Positions 1-10,987 of a DNA stretch of 64,000 bases are shown in pieces. Source of the DNA: Diplonema japonicum (lineage: Eukaryota; Euglenozoa; Diplonemea; Diplonemida; Diplonemidae); NCBI GenBank assembly GCA_964019335.1, contig OZ025718.1:186001-250000 (forward strand), written 5' to 3'. Made by a program: the position numbers and the translations under genes. Below the pieces are notes generated by a model that saw nothing but the letters and a program-made list of their open reading frames with translations, was not told the origin of the DNA and did no database searches. Each line of letters opens with the position of its first letter. Position 1 is the stretch's first letter.

Positions 1-3000
1 ACACCGCCTGTCTCTGCCACGACGCCACTGTCACCATTCCGTTCTCTATCAGCATCGAATCTGGCGGATGGACTACCGTTCCGTTCAGAATCTGGAGGGA
101 TCTGATCGACGCCCACTTCCTTGGGTCGTCGGTACCCTTCTTAAGGTGTTCGAGAGTCCGGTCTTGCAACCTAAACCTCACAGTCGCACCACCGCAAGAA
201 GCGTAGAACCACGTGTCGCGTCCCGCCGTGCTAGGAACGGGGTTGAGATGCCCTCCATTACGGGAAACCTTTGTGACGGAATTGCCATGGTAGCACAAAG
301 AGGGGCGGGAGGTGGGGAGCTCGGATTCCTTGGGGGAGAACACGATGGTGTAAGCTGCGGCTCGTGAGGTGCACGTCGCAGCGTCGAGGGAGAGCCGGAA
401 GGTTATGGTCGAACCGAGACTGGCCACGCTGTCGTTGACAAGGGACGTAACGTTGGCATCAAGAATGCCGTGTGTAGGGACAGACACGTTCAGCACTGAC
501 GGGCTGATGGTGGATGCCCCACTGGCTGCCACAGAATGGGTCAGTGTGGTCTCGTCCCACCCCCACGAGGGGTCGACGACTTCGATCATCATTCGCACGC
601 ATTCCCCGTATGACTCCCCCCAGTTGCTGTTCACCACCACAAGCCTCAACCTGAACCTCTTCAGCGCTGCGATTGGAACGCTTGCAAACTTAATATACGC
701 ATCCTTTCCATCACTGCTGACTCCTAAATACCCTGTTCCGTAGTTGCTCCCTGTGTTGTCCGGGTCCACCATGGCGTCGTCAGTCGGCGTGATGCACGCA
801 TCGCGTCCTGCTTCGTAGAACTTGCCTATGGTCAAGTGCGCCCCTCTACTGTAGTAGAAGTTCTCAACCGTGTCGCCTGCAGTACCCGAGGAAGACATGA
901 CGAAGTCCCTGCCCTTGTAGTGTGCCAGCCGCCCGCTTCCCATTACAGTTCTCTGCACGGTCGCCTCTTGCGGGGAGACAATCCTTACGATGCACAGCAA
1001 AGATGGTTCAAACGGGTGAGTCACAGGGTCTGTGCAGAAATACATGACCTCAGCTTTTGAAAGCGTGTCTGAAAGGACTTCCAAGACGGGAGGGTCGGAG
1101 GTGGGTAGCGGGGCAGGGAAGAGAGCAGTACCGGACGCAGTGCCATCCGATATGAGAAAACCGTTGCGAACTGCCCACACCGCAAGACCGACGTTGTGGA
1201 GTGATAGAGCTGTAGGAAAGGAAGGTGCACGTGCGGCATGGAACAGCAGCTGGTGCTCCTCGGAGACAACTGTAGCGGTGCCTTCATAGTAGCGGTATAG
1301 GTTGTATACTTGCGTGTCACGGGAAGCAAGAAACAGTAGCTTGCCCCCCAGTCCGACCCCTGCTATCGGGTTACTGGAGTCCGGCCCTGGCACTATATCT
1401 GCCAAAAGTTTCACTCCACGTCCTGACCCCTCGCATCTTGCCCACATCTTGAAGTAGTCCAGCGCCGTGTACGAGAGAGTGTCGTATGTCTTTCTGAAAA
1501 CCACTCTCCAGTGCGTCTTGAACACTTCTTGCTCCCTTTGAATATCCCATCTTTGAACGTTCTCTGTGTTCTCTCCAATGTGTACACCCCACACGTGCCA
1601 CAGCTTTTTGTCATAATACTGTAGCTCTATCCTCTTCGGGCACCTCGGCGGGGTGCACGCCCACACGACATGCCCCACTTCCGCCCTTGTGTCTCCGTAG
1701 TCGTACGCTACCCACGCCTCCCCTAACAAGTCTTCCGACACACCGTCAAGCTTACTAAAGTACGTACTGTTAGTGTTATTGAAGCCGCTACTCTGGTACG
1801 ACACGGTGGGGACATCGCATCCATGGTCTGTGGCAGTTGGTTTATATTGTGGTAATGCATACGTTGCGCTTTCGTGGGATCAGGTAGTAGACAGGCACCG
1901 TTAACCTTCATCCCACGCACCCTACCAGTGTACCCTTCCGTCACCGTGCGGGACGGGAATGCTAGCGACCCCTGCGTTGCGTTATGCTGCAAACCTAAAA
2001 AGACATACCCCATAGTGCATCAGCGAGGTTGTTGTCCTTCTCACTGCTGTCACGTTGGTTGTCACGCTGATGAGGTTTCCGTCCTGATGCAAAGAGCACG
2101 CTGTGACGCCACATTTCCAGCTGAGCTTCGCCCATTTATAAGAGGAAAGTGAAGCCAGGCCTCCAGCGCACCCCGTGACCCAGCATTTCAAACTCAAAGG
2201 GAAGGACCATCCTGTGTAGGCATCCGCTCGAGTGACGTTCAGTGTCCCCGGCGTTGTCACGGAGGAAGAGAACTCAGCAGTACTTCCGTTCACGTTGATT
2301 GAATAAGGCGAGCAGCCGCCTATCCCCGTGTCCACGGACACCGTTGTGGACTGCAGGGAACTGGACCCCACATAGACATCCTGCATACACGGTGTGTCAT
2401 CCCCACCGAAGGTAAGCCCTAGACCAGTCACGTCGGAACGCAAGCTCCACACATCGAAAAGAGAGTCGCCCCCCCATCCTGTCTGCCCTGCGAGGACACC
2501 TGTCGAGGCTGTGTCTGCCTTGACTTCCACTTCTATTTCGAAGTCCGTCCCAAGTTCTCCTTTTGCAAAGTACACTGTCGCCCCGTCCAGATCTGTGTCC
2601 ATGCAATACTGCTCTGGGTCAGTATCGTCCTGCTTGCTGTGATCATATCCCCATAATTCCATTCCATGTGCTGCGTCGTACGACCTGAAGGCTACCATCC
2701 CGTCGACCAGCACGTAAAAGTCCTGCTTTGGATCATCGAGATGCCCCATGGGATCGATCAACACGGTGGCTTTACCCTCGCCAGACGTACCTGAACACGG
2801 TGACGGGGTCTGCCCTGCCTTAACATGCATCCCTAGTTTCGACCCCCACACGGTGCGTCCCTCAGACGATCCTACACAGTCGTCCCCAGACAGCGCGAAT
2901 GAGAAGTCAGATGCCAGTGAGCACACCCCATCTGTGAACACGTCCCACGTGGAGTTCTCGCTGCTGGCGGTGGGGGTGGCCGATAGAAGTGCATCAGCAG

Positions 3001-4099
3001 TCTCAACTTTCCCACTGGAATATGTGACATACAGCTGCCTTCTTCTGCTGTCTTCGCAGTTTAGTTTTAACACAGCTTGGCCTTCCAGCCTCGACCGCCC
3101 TCTGCTTATATCTCCCCAGTCTCCCAATTTTGAAACGGGAACACCTTCGATATCCCCATTGTCTGAGCGTGATGTGTGCACTCTGTCACCGCTCCAGTCC
3201 GTCCAACCATCGGGTAAGTGCTGCGTTGTCACACGCAGCCCCCGCCACTCGCCTCCATCATACACCACAAGAGGGGTGTGCCCTCTGAGGACGTTGATCT
3301 GACCCGTCCCACTTGGACGGATGAAGGTTGTGGTGCCCACAGTAGTCACGACGGGGTACCCCCCTGGACCACAGTAAGGATGGTGCCGCCCTGAGCATTC
3401 GTAGACCTTCGTGAAGGTGCCTTGCTGGGTCATGGTGAAGAGGGTGTGTTTGGAAGCTGTTGAAACGACAAGTCCCAAGTGACCACCGACATCATGCACA
3501 GTCATGGTGGGGTTGACGGAGGTGTAGCAGTTGGAGAAGAGGTCGAGGCGGAGACAGGGCCAGTTGACCCACGTGAGCGGGCGGAAGCGTATAACACGGA
3601 TCGGGCTGGAGATGGTAAGAGTGTTGGATGAGGGGGGCGAAATGCTGAGGGTGCCATGTGTGGACCACGAGTATCCTGTCCAGTAAGTGACTTCTACTGT
3701 TTTGGCCCAGCTGTGGCAACCCGCGTTGTTCTTCAGCGAGCATCTTGCGGCAAAGGTAACGTTGCTGACTTTCGTAGGGCTGTCGAAATGTACCTCTATA
3801 TAATCGCTGCCATCATCATGCTTCGCACACCAAGCATGGTCCACCCCCGTGTCCATGACTGAGCTCTTACTCACTGCAGAACCGTCTGCTGTGCTGGATG
3901 CCACACGATTGCCCTGCGCTCTACACCATCCTCCAATACGCGCCCCGTCAATTACCGCATCGCCCCCGACTCGGTGCACTCTGTGGTCTCCCGTGAGGGT
4001 GTAGTAGATATCTCCATTTAGTTTTGCGAATGATGAAACTGCTCCGTCCTGAAGAACCGTCACCAACCCGAATGCTGCATGCAACACGAGGCGTATCAT
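1..4099 (-). CDS. Large secreted/surface protein with F5/8C-like, LamG-like and DNRLRE domains (3' end beyond window)
   Basis: Three exons are visible: 4099-2009, 1971-1863 and 1827-1, the last still open at the window edge. The first ~23 residues look like a signal peptide. Residues ~95-190 resemble a discoidin (F5/8 type C) fold, ending with the typical PCLRLDLFSNC strand. A second such domain lies in exon 3 (KLDGVSEDLLGEAWVAYDYG). A LamG-like stretch (EGYTGRVRGMKVNGACL) spans exon 2. Further on, NYGTGYLGVSSDGKDAYIKF followed by a WGWDETTLTHS motif matches the DNRLRE carbohydrate-associated family. The two introns (1972-2008, 37 nt, GTATGT..GCAG; 1828-1862, 35 nt, GTATGC..CACAG) restore one frame and use the same signals as other genes here. 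Cysteines and N-glycosylation sequons are frequent. An extracellular glycan-binding or adhesive role is inferred; no enzyme motif was seen. Confidence 0.75.
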
Positions 4100-4167
4100 A
4101 GCATCCCTGAGATGGAGCGTTTAAAAATCAGTACGCGGCTTGTGAAATACAATACAAACAACGTTGT

Positions 4168-5289
4168 TTACCTCCCCAGTCGGTACGTCCGCCTTGGGGT
4201 AGACTCGTAGGGATCATCTTCGTTGTACGGCAGAGGCGGCACCGCCGTAACGGGCTGCTGCGGTACGCGATGCGGCGACACCCGTTGAAGAGACGCCCGC
4301 TGAGGTGACGGGGAGCTGGTGGGGGTGTACCCCGGGATGGGAATGGGGAAATTGTGACTGGCACATGCCTGATATATTGCCTCCAGAGATTTCTCAGCCG
4401 TCTCCAGCTTTTGACCCACTTTACGGTACTTTTCGCCCCCTGCAAGAAGCGCCTCCCTCGCTTCGCTAAGCTCCTTGTGCAACCTCACGTTCTCATTGCC
4501 GTCAGCGACCACTTCAGACGTCAACTGTGCTATCACCTCAGCAGACCCAATACAATTCTTACACTCACCTCTATCCAGTTGTGCTCGCAGCTCAGAAATT
4601 GTCGTATCCTTGGCTTCGAGCATTCCAGCTTGCTGTTCCACTGTCGCGCTGAGAGACACGGATAGGCTTTGCGTCTGATCTTGCTTCGCTGCCTCTGCAT
4701 GGGCTGCTTTGAGTTCTTGCACTTCCGAGGTTTTCTTTTCGCATTCAGCGTGCAGTTCGGTGATGCGATCCTGCAGCTGTTGGAAGGCTGCTAAAATAAT
4801 ATGGCCTTCGACGCTATTTGCGGGAGCAGGGGCAGGGACAGGTGCAACGCTGCTGGAGTGAGGAACGCCTGGCCGTGTACTTGCGGTGGATGCACGTTGG
4901 ATGAGGGAGGCGATGCTTGAGAGGGGGTGCGACAGTGGCGTGTTATGGGCTGTTGCCGTTTTCACGGAGCACGTAGCATTGCTACCGCTGCCATGGTATG
5001 AAGGTGTGGGAGACACAGCATTGTGATCTGACTGTAACACGGAAATCTTGTCAGTTCTCCGCGATCTCTCTGACATCCTGATAGACCTCTCCGACCTCTC
5101 CGACTTTTCTGACCTTTCGGATCTCACCGAAGCCGCCGCCGCATGTTCGCTCGTGATACTCCCTGCCACACTCCCCGACGGTGTTCTCGACGCCACGCTG
5201 TACTTGTTGTCGGTCCTTGCCGCACTTTCGCTTACCGACACTGCGCTGGTCGACATTCTTGAGCTGCCTTTATGGGGGACGTCTTGCAA
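4168..5289 (-). CDS. Serine-rich coiled-coil protein, unknown function
   Basis: The product is 373 residues and I do not recognise the family. Residues 1-150 are Ser/Thr/Ala-rich and contain an RSERSEKSERSERS tract, probably disordered and phosphorylated. Residues ~160-310 are Glu/Lys/Leu-rich with heptad character (QLQDRITELHAECEKK, ISELRAQLDRGE, LHKELSEAREALL), which indicates a coiled coil. The tail is Pro/Ser-rich. A second in-frame ATG 11 codons later is an alternative start. An in-frame GTGAGT..TGAG segment near residue 243 could be an intron but is not needed to keep the frame. A scaffold or cytoskeletal role is only a guess. Confidence 0.6.
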   Translation of the reverse strand: MQDVPHKGSSRMSTSAVSVSESAARTDNKYSVASRTPSGSVAGSITSEHAAAASVRSERSEKSERSERSIRMSERSRRTDKISVLQSDHNAVSPTPSYHGSGSNATCSVKTATAHNTPLSHPLSSIASLIQRASTASTRPGVPHSSSVAPVPAPAPANSVEGHIILAAFQQLQDRITELHAECEKKTSEVQELKAAHAEAAKQDQTQSLSVSLSATVEQQAGMLEAKDTTISELRAQLDRGECKNCIGSAEVIAQLTSEVVADGNENVRLHKELSEAREALLAGGEKYRKVGQKLETAEKSLEAIYQACASHNFPIPIPGYTPTSSPSPQRASLQRVSPHRVPQQPVTAVPPLPYNEDDPYESTPRRTYRLGR

Positions 5290-5388
5290 GGATGCAAAAG
5301 AAAAAAATAAAATTGAATAGTGTGTTAAACCGTTTTAAACCAAAACACATAAGAAAGTAAAAGCGCAGGTTATACACCTGAAATCTTG

Positions 5389-5425
<37 letters not shown>

Positions 5426-5426
<1 letters not shown>

Positions 5427-6916
5427 CATCGCTGCCCCAGAACATTCTTTAGTTTCCTCTTTGAAGGGAGCCCCGTGGTGGGGTCCTCCATCCCGAGGAT
5501 CGAGGTTGTGGCGAGCAAACGCCGGACGGGTTCCTCAGGAAGGCCAGATTTTTCGGGGACGGCGTCGAGGAGCTTGGAACCCACAGCAGCGAAGGAAGGC
5601 GCAGAGGAGCCGGAGGGATCGCAAGGGAGACCCGTGGCGGGATCGACATGGATCCCGGACGACATTTTTTTCCCCTCACCACGGAGCCCTGTGGGGCCTG
5701 TGTAACCTACCTCACGCGGGCGTAGACACGACGCAGGGACTCCTGTAGTCCCGCTACCTGTTGACCACACAACGTTGTAAGCATCCTGCTCAGTATCGGA
5801 TAAACTGTGAATCTGACCAGGTTGCCAGGGTGAACCTGCTTCAAGCTTCCCCTCCACGAGGTCTCCAACCTCGTACTTATGGATGACAGCTCCCTTTTTA
5901 CGATGGATGATGTCGGAGACGTGAGCATGGTGGGCTTCTAAACCCTTCCTTGTGTCGGGGTTCATTGCGTACATGCACTGTACAGAGTGGGAAGGCCAAC
6001 CGGTGGATTTGTCTGTTTGGTACTCCTCACAACGTGCTAGGTAGTCTTCCACTGTGAGGTTTCGGTTTTCAAGGGTCTTTGTGGCTTTGGAAGCCTCGTT
6101 GTAGTCCCAGTACCCGTCGTTGTCCTCGTCGAAGTGGCGGAAAACGATCTTCGCCTTGTCTTGTACTTCGTTGGGTGTCGCTTCGAGTAGCATTCTTGTG
6201 GACTTCTCGGTTTCTTTTTCATCGTCAGAGAGGTCCTTTTCCAGTTTTTCGAACCTCGCGTAGTCGGTCTCGTGCGACTTCTTTTTAACAGGCTTCTTCT
6301 TTTTCTTCCGTTTCATAACGCCTCCTGGAAGGTATGATGTCGAAACCTGCATGCCGGGTGTGATGTATATCACCTCAGGGGAGCCGTCTGTTTGTTTTGA
6401 ATCGGGTTGTTGTTGTTGTTGTTGTTGTTGTTCCGGAGCATCGTCTTCCAATTTAGACAGGATTGAGTTTCGTATTTCGCTTTTTATGTCGTTTGTTTGC
6501 TGGGCCTCCAGTTTGGTTACGCATGTGTCCAACGCTTTTTGAATGAGCTTGTCGCCCGGTGCGAAGCTCTCTGCGGTTTCGTAGGCTTGCATGGCTTTGT
6601 GGTAGTCTTGCAGGTGTCTGCGTGCCTCGCCCAGTCTGAACCATGCTTTTGGGTTTTCGGGCATCAATGCTGATGCCCGTTCGCTGTCATTCCGTGCCCC
6701 TTCGTAGTTGCTCATTCGCAGCCTTGCTACCGCCCTGTTTAGATGGCCCAGTCCATACTGCTCCACGCTTGCTGCAGTGCTCAGTGCCATACCATAATGC
6801 ATCTCTGCTGCTTTGGGGTTGTCCGCTTTCAGGGCAGCATTCCCCGCCTCTCTGTGACGTTCGCTTTGTTCTGCGCTTCCGAGTGAAACCGGGTGGTCCG
6901 GTTGTGTGGCGGGCAT
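5426..6916 (-). CDS. TPR protein with an EF-hand and a C-terminal SH3/Tudor-like segment
   Basis: The product is 496 residues. Residues ~18-135 contain about three TPR units (EAGNAALKADNPKAAEMHYG, then LNRAVARLRMSNYEGA and AWFRLGEARRHLQDYHKA), a co-chaperone type helical scaffold. A polyglutamine tract and a Lys-rich linker follow. A canonical EF-hand loop, DEDNDGYWDYNE, has Asp at 1, 3 and 5, Gly at 6, Asp at 9 and Glu at 12, so calcium binding is likely. Residues ~375-420 (YEVGDLVEGKLEAG through YNVVWSTGSG) look like a small beta-barrel of Tudor/SH3 type. The exact role is unknown; the pairing of TPR and EF-hand suggests a calcium-responsive adaptor. The start codon is preceded by an A-rich leader. 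Confidence 0.7.
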
Positions 6917-7240
6917 TTTCTTTTTTTTTGTCTTTTGCTTTTTGTTTTGTTCTTTTTTTAAACAAAGGATGGGGGAGGGGAGAAAGAAAAGACACCTACT
7001 TCAGTAGGAGAACGGATTGTGGCCTTTGCACAAGAATTGCGTAACGATTTTCTTTTTTTTTTTGAAAAAAAGAGAGAGGGGGGGATAACAACTTCCTCCC
7101 TCCCCCTCCCTTTTGTCAAAAAGAATTTGACAAAAGGGGGGGAAAAAAGAGAGAAACAAGTCGGTGGTTTTTCATTTCCCCTCCCACCCACCCCACTTTT
7201 ACCCCCCCCTTTTTCTCAATCTCTGAGGCTTCTCACTTTC

Positions 7241-7274
7241 TCTCTGTCTCTGTCTCTGTCTCTGTCTCTCTCTG
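7241..7274. repeat. CTCTGT simple repeat in the 6917-7275 gap
   Basis: The gap between the TPR/EF-hand gene and PEMT holds homopolymer runs and a pure TCTCTG-type repeat at 7241-7274. I see no gene in it. Confidence 0.85.
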
Positions 7275-7275
7275 C

Positions 7276-8039
7276 TTACTGTTGCTTCTCCTTCTCAGCT
7301 TGCTTGGCATAGATCATAGAAGTGAAGGGGCTGTTGTTATTTTTTTATTTCTTATTTTCTTATTTTTTATTCCCCCACTTTCTTGGGTATTAAGTGAATT
7401 GTCTCCCCCCCCCTTTTTTTTGAAAAAAAAGAATTCCTTTCATACCCTTCATAAAACGTTGTAGAAACATAGTAGACAATCCAGACCCAAGCAGACAGAA
7501 GAGCTCCAGCAGGGGAACCGGCACTGATTTTGAAAAAAAAAAACTTTTTTTTGCAAGAAAAAAAAAAAATCATACAGAGAAGAAAGTCCTAAGAAGTTCA
7601 TGGTAGCACCCACGTACATTGGGTGAGAAAGCACGTTGAAGGGGAAACCAGTGACCATTTCCTTCATAAGAATACCGAAGTAGTCGCCGAGGAAGGTCCC
7701 CGTGATCCCAAGACGCATGAACGAGGAACCCACAAAGATGCTGCCCAAGGTAAGCAGGCTGTACCCCGTGACCTGAAGTGCCTTCTCGTTGCCCTCGTTC
7801 TTGATGCTGGGTTGTTCCTCAATAGCCTGCTTGAACACGATGTCCCTGTACGTGCTGAAGCCGAAGATCCATGCCGCCATTGCATACGCACCGGCTGTCC
7901 TGCTGCCCGCGAACACCTTGGACACCACCTGGTCCCTGTACTCAGCCCTCGCGACAATATTCCAAATGGTGGGGCACAGGGCGGTCACGAGGCAGGACTT
8001 CCAGAAAGTCTTATTAGAGAAATCGATAATTGATGTCAT
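7276..8039 (-). CDS. PEMT: Phosphatidylethanolamine N-methyltransferase (PEMT family)
   Basis: Exons are 8039-7576, 7523-7446 and 7330-7276, giving 198 residues. The enzyme methylates phosphatidylethanolamine and its derivatives with S-adenosylmethionine to make phosphatidylcholine in the ER membrane. Family features seen are several hydrophobic segments, the SHPMYVGATMNFLG stretch (NPMYWGST in animals), then YYVSTTFYEG and PFTSMIYAKQ, which matches the family's conserved EEPFT..IY near the C-terminus. The match depends on removing two introns: 7524-7575 (52 nt) and 7331-7445 (115 nt), both starting GTATGA and ending CAG. Without splicing the frame runs into polyphenylalanine. Length is normal for the family. 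The start sits directly behind a long A run. Confidence 0.9.
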
Positions 8040-8128
8040 TTTTTTTTTTTTTTTTATTGATCACTTTTTTTTTTCTTTCTTTTCCAAAAAAAAGTATTTA
8101 TAACTCTCAATAATAATAATAAAGAAAA

Positions 8129-8171
8129 AAACTGTTCTTTTAAGGTATGCGTTTTTACGCTCACCGGCCGA
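8129..8171 (+). repeat. Short dispersed repeat with hairpin, copy 1 (other copy at 39573-39618)
   Basis: A TTCTTTTAAGGTATGCG core is followed by a T-rich loop and CGCTCACC, then CCGGCCGA. The arms GGTATGCG and CGCTCACC can pair except at two central positions. The same ~40-base element recurs at 39573-39618 with compensated loop changes, and flanking sequence is not shared. Its function is unknown. Confidence 0.6.
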
Positions 8172-8220
8172 GAAGAAAAAAGAAAAAGAAGAAAAAAAAG
8201 CAGCGTAACACTGTCACCCA

Positions 8221-8772
8221 TTACACGCCAAAGAGCCCGTAATCCTTAATGACAAGCGAGGAACAGATTGAAGAGAAAGGCGATGCGGAAGCCTTTGGCG
8301 CAGAAGCCTCTGTAGATGAAGGGTCTACGACAGTAGGTGTGTTTATGGATAGGAGGAGGTCGGTGTCGGCAGGGGGCGGGAGGCGGAGGACGAGGACCTC
8401 CACCGCCACAGTGTTTTTAACAGTTTCCTTGAACTTCGCGGCTTGCTGTTCTCCTCTGATGAGGACTCGTGTTGTGGCGTTGGCGAAGTTGGGCAGCTCT
8501 GCTGCCGACAGTTCGGTGATCTGCTCCACCCGCATCTCATTGGCAGCACAGCCGTTCGCCCTGCCTATTTCCTCAAAATGGAACTTCGCTAGCTCAGTCC
8601 CGTTCTTCCCTGCAATAACATCCAGCACTTCCAAAATCATGCTCTGGTTTGTATCCATGTCCGCCCACACTTCCTGGTGGTCAGGCACCTCGCGAAATTT
8701 GCTTGTATCGATGAAAGATTCTGGCAACACCACCTCCATTGCCCCGCCGTACATTTGCTGTGCCGTTGGCAT
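8221..8772 (-). CDS. MOG1: Ran-binding nucleotide release factor MOG1/RANGRF
   Basis: The product is 183 residues, normal for the family. MOG1 binds Ran GTPase and assists nuclear import. Family hallmarks at the N-terminus are MYGGAMEVVLPESFID, then REVPDHQEVWADMDTNQSM and the KFHFEEIGRAN segment. The middle continues as the expected alpha/beta fold (LIRGEQQAAKFKETV). The tail is Ser/Ala-rich and ends DYGLFGV. No intron is needed. Confidence 0.9.
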   Translation of the reverse strand: MPTAQQMYGGAMEVVLPESFIDTSKFREVPDHQEVWADMDTNQSMILEVLDVIAGKNGTELAKFHFEEIGRANGCAANEMRVEQITELSAAELPNFANATTRVLIRGEQQAAKFKETVKNTVAVEVLVLRLPPPADTDLLLSINTPTVVDPSSTEASAPKASASPFSSICSSLVIKDYGLFGV

Positions 8773-8954
8773 TTTTATCCCCTCCTTTTTTTTTTTTTTT
8801 AAATTTTAATTTTTTTTTTTCCACGGTAAAAGAGAGGGTCGAAATTTAACACTGGGGAAAAAAAAAAAAAAAAAAAAAAAAACTAAAAGAGGTCGAATAA
8901 ACCCTTTTTTTTTTTTTTTTTTTTTTTGTAACTTATCCCTATACAGGAGATGCA

Positions 8955-9404
8955 TTAAGCGGCTTTTTTATACCCATATTTTCTCCGTTCGTAATACAAA
9001 TCAGTTTTTGCCGCGCCAAGATTGATGATTTTAGGGCACCCGTCCCTCTGTGTTTGTTTTTTTAGTGAAAGCTTCCCAAAAAGAAATTGAACACATACAT
9101 CCTTTTCCAGTAGCACACACTCCTTACAATAGTAGGCATCGGACACGCCAGGCTGGCTGCAGACAACGCATCTCCCCTGCTGGCTGCCATAGTTGCATTC
9201 ATCACAAATTCTTACTAAGGTCGAGGGCCTTACGTGTGAATCGCAGATCACACATTTCCCGTCACATTTTTCGCATAGCCGGCCAAAGGCTGTGGGTGTG
9301 TTTTTTTTTTCCTTTTTTTTTTCCTCCTTTTTTTTTTCTTTCTCCATCATACCAATCCCATCCTGCTTTCTACACATAATTAAATCTTGGTGATGTCTCG
9401 CCAT
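8955..9404 (-). CDS. PHF5A: SF3b subunit PHF5A/Rds3 (splicing factor)
   Basis: Exons are 9404-9353, 9289-9099 and 9047-8955, giving 111 residues, the standard family length. PHF5A is a zinc-knot protein of the U2 snRNP SF3b complex that helps hold the intron branch site. All the expected Cys-x-x-Cys pairs are present ([38 protein letters not shown]), followed by [11 protein letters not shown] and the [10 protein letters not shown] end. Introns 9290-9352 (GTATGA..CCCACAG) and 9048-9098 (GTATGT..AACACAG) are fixed exactly by the conserved protein. Read unspliced, both would insert Lys- and Phe-rich junk. Confidence 0.97.
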   Translation of the reverse strand: MARHHQDLIMCRKQDGIGMMEKEKKKEEKKKEKKNTPTAFGRLCEKCDGKCVICDSHVRPSTLVRICDECNYGSQQGRCVVCSQPGVSDAYYCKECVLLEKDVCVQFLFGKLSLKKQTQRDGCPKIINLGAAKTDLYYERRKYGYKKAA

Positions 9405-9501
9405 TTAATCTCCCCCTTTAGATAACCCCCCCTCGCCTTTTTTTTTTTTTTTTAAAGTTGTATCCGGCAAGTTAAGCGGGGGTTGAAAACAAACTAAAAA
9501 A

Positions 9502-9549
9502 AGAAAAACTCAAAGTGCAGGACAAACCCCCTCATGGAGGGCCGCCCTT
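9502..9549 (+). repeat. Dispersed repeat CTCAAAGTGCAGGACAAAC family, copy 1
   Basis: The gap 9405-9866 contains homopolymers and this ~45-base element. It is nearly identical at 45979-46023 and has a diverged third copy at 25931-25960. The element includes CCCTC-ATG-GAGGG, which can form a small hairpin. The rest of the gap (9550-9866) shows A/T runs and a run of about 18 G; no gene seen. Confidence 0.75.
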
Positions 9550-9866
9550 CTTGAAAAAAAAAAAAAGAAAAAAAAAAGGGGGTGGGAAACATAAACGTTC
9601 GTGAAACGGTGCAAAAAAGGCAGCAAAGCTCATATTAGTGCAAAAGGTAGCCTTGCACTTTTTTAGGGAAGCCCATTTGCATCGCATCTGCTTTTTTTTT
9701 TTTTCAATTTCTTTTTAAAAAAAAAAAAAAGCAAATGCTCCGTTGACATAGATAGGTACTCCCCATCCCCCAACAAAAATGGCAAGCAAATCTTTCAAAA
9801 CAAAGAAGAAAATCTGCTTAATACAGTGGGGGGGGGGGGGGGGGGGGCGAGTCTTTCTTTCGCTTC

Positions 9867-10427
9867 TCACCCAGAAAAGGTTATAATCGTAGAGTTAGAT
9901 TTGAAAAAAGTGTGTATTTGAGAACGATCCAGACCGAACGGAGTGGGGCAGGTTCTCGGAGTGAGGGCAGGGTTCGCCTTGGCGGCAGCAAAGAGTGTTG
10001 TAATAGGTTCCCCCTCGGTGAGGTTATGATGCCCAGTGTCCAATCGCCTCCTCCAGCCCATGTTAAACTCCCCATTGCTATGGTAGTACTCCTGCTGGTC
10101 GATGAAAAAGGAGGTTGGGCTGTTGGGAGGGGGTCCTTCGTCACACCCTGACGGCCCTACACAGTCGTACCCATCAGGCATGGTGTAGCCTATCACATAA
10201 TCACCACCCACCATGCTCCCTACTGTGTTGTAAGCCATGGCTATCCACATTAAATCCTGTTTAGTAGTGCTGTCAACTGTCATGGTGGTGGTCACGTAAG
10301 GTGGGTCCCACACCCACACTAGCCTCACGAAGGCTTTCTCGCCGTTTTCGATAGGGATTGTGACGTTCTTTATGCCGTGGAACACAGACATGCTGCACAC
10401 TGCTATTGTTATTATCGCTACCGACAT
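9867..10427 (-). CDS. Secreted DOMON-domain protein, paralog A
   Basis: The product is 186 residues when started at the ATG at 10427; an upstream in-frame ATG would add a Lys-rich stretch that is really an A-rich leader. The N-terminus (MSVAIITIAVCSMSVFHG) looks like a signal peptide. The body matches a DOMON-type beta sandwich: a WVWDPP strand, DLMWIAMAYN, MVGGDYVIGYTMPDG, a GPPPNSP turn and a C-terminal FFKSNSTIITFSG. DOMON domains bind heme or sugar. The neighbour at 10988-11545 shares the same motif order and the same C-terminus, so the two are an old tandem duplication. Ligand unknown. Confidence 0.72.
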   Translation of the reverse strand: MSVAIITIAVCSMSVFHGIKNVTIPIENGEKAFVRLVWVWDPPYVTTTMTVDSTTKQDLMWIAMAYNTVGSMVGGDYVIGYTMPDGYDCVGPSGCDEGPPPNSPTSFFIDQQEYYHSNGEFNMGWRRRLDTGHHNLTEGEPITTLFAAAKANPALTPRTCPTPFGLDRSQIHTFFKSNSTIITFSG

Positions 10428-10800
10428 GTTTTTTTTTTTTTTTCTTTTTTTTTTTTCTCTGCCCTCCTCTTGTATAACGTACTTGTGTGCCACATTAAAA
10501 AATCTGGAAAACTATTCGTGCGATAGTACTATGCCGTGGGGGGAGGGTGGACACTTCGGCGAAGTGTTCCACCCCACTGAACAACATGTACATATCTGTA
10601 GGAGGAACAAGGAAAAAAAGAAAAAAAGAAAAACGTGGGTTGAAAAAGAAAAAAAAAAATGAAGAAAGAATAAGCTTTATAAATAACCGCCGCTCCTCAC
10701 ATATCAGGTCTTCTCGGTGCCACATAGAAGAGGAGGGCGCAAGTTAAGCTCAGAAGATTGGAGAAAAATAATTCACCGGAAATAAGAAAAAGGGGTATTG

Positions 10801-10863
<63 letters not shown>

Positions 10864-10942
10864 CTTTTTCTTTTTTTTTTTTCCAAGGAAAAGAGATCCC
10901 AACGAGGTGTCATCAGGAATGAAGATCTATTTCATATTCTCA

Positions 10943-10973
<31 letters not shown>

Positions 10974-10987
10974 AGCTACAACCTCAC
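10428..10987. other. Intergenic, homopolymer-rich, no gene seen
   Basis: Holds a T run of about 62 bases at 10802-10863 and a second T run near 10941-10969. The middle part (10500-10760) is of mixed sequence but has no convincing open frame. Confidence 0.7.

Noticed and set aside
1828-2009. Apparent frameshifts in the giant surface-protein gene, suggesting a pseudogene
   Set aside because: Two short introns with GTATGT/GTATGC donors and CAG acceptors restore one continuous frame and match splice signals proven in PHF5A and NAT10.
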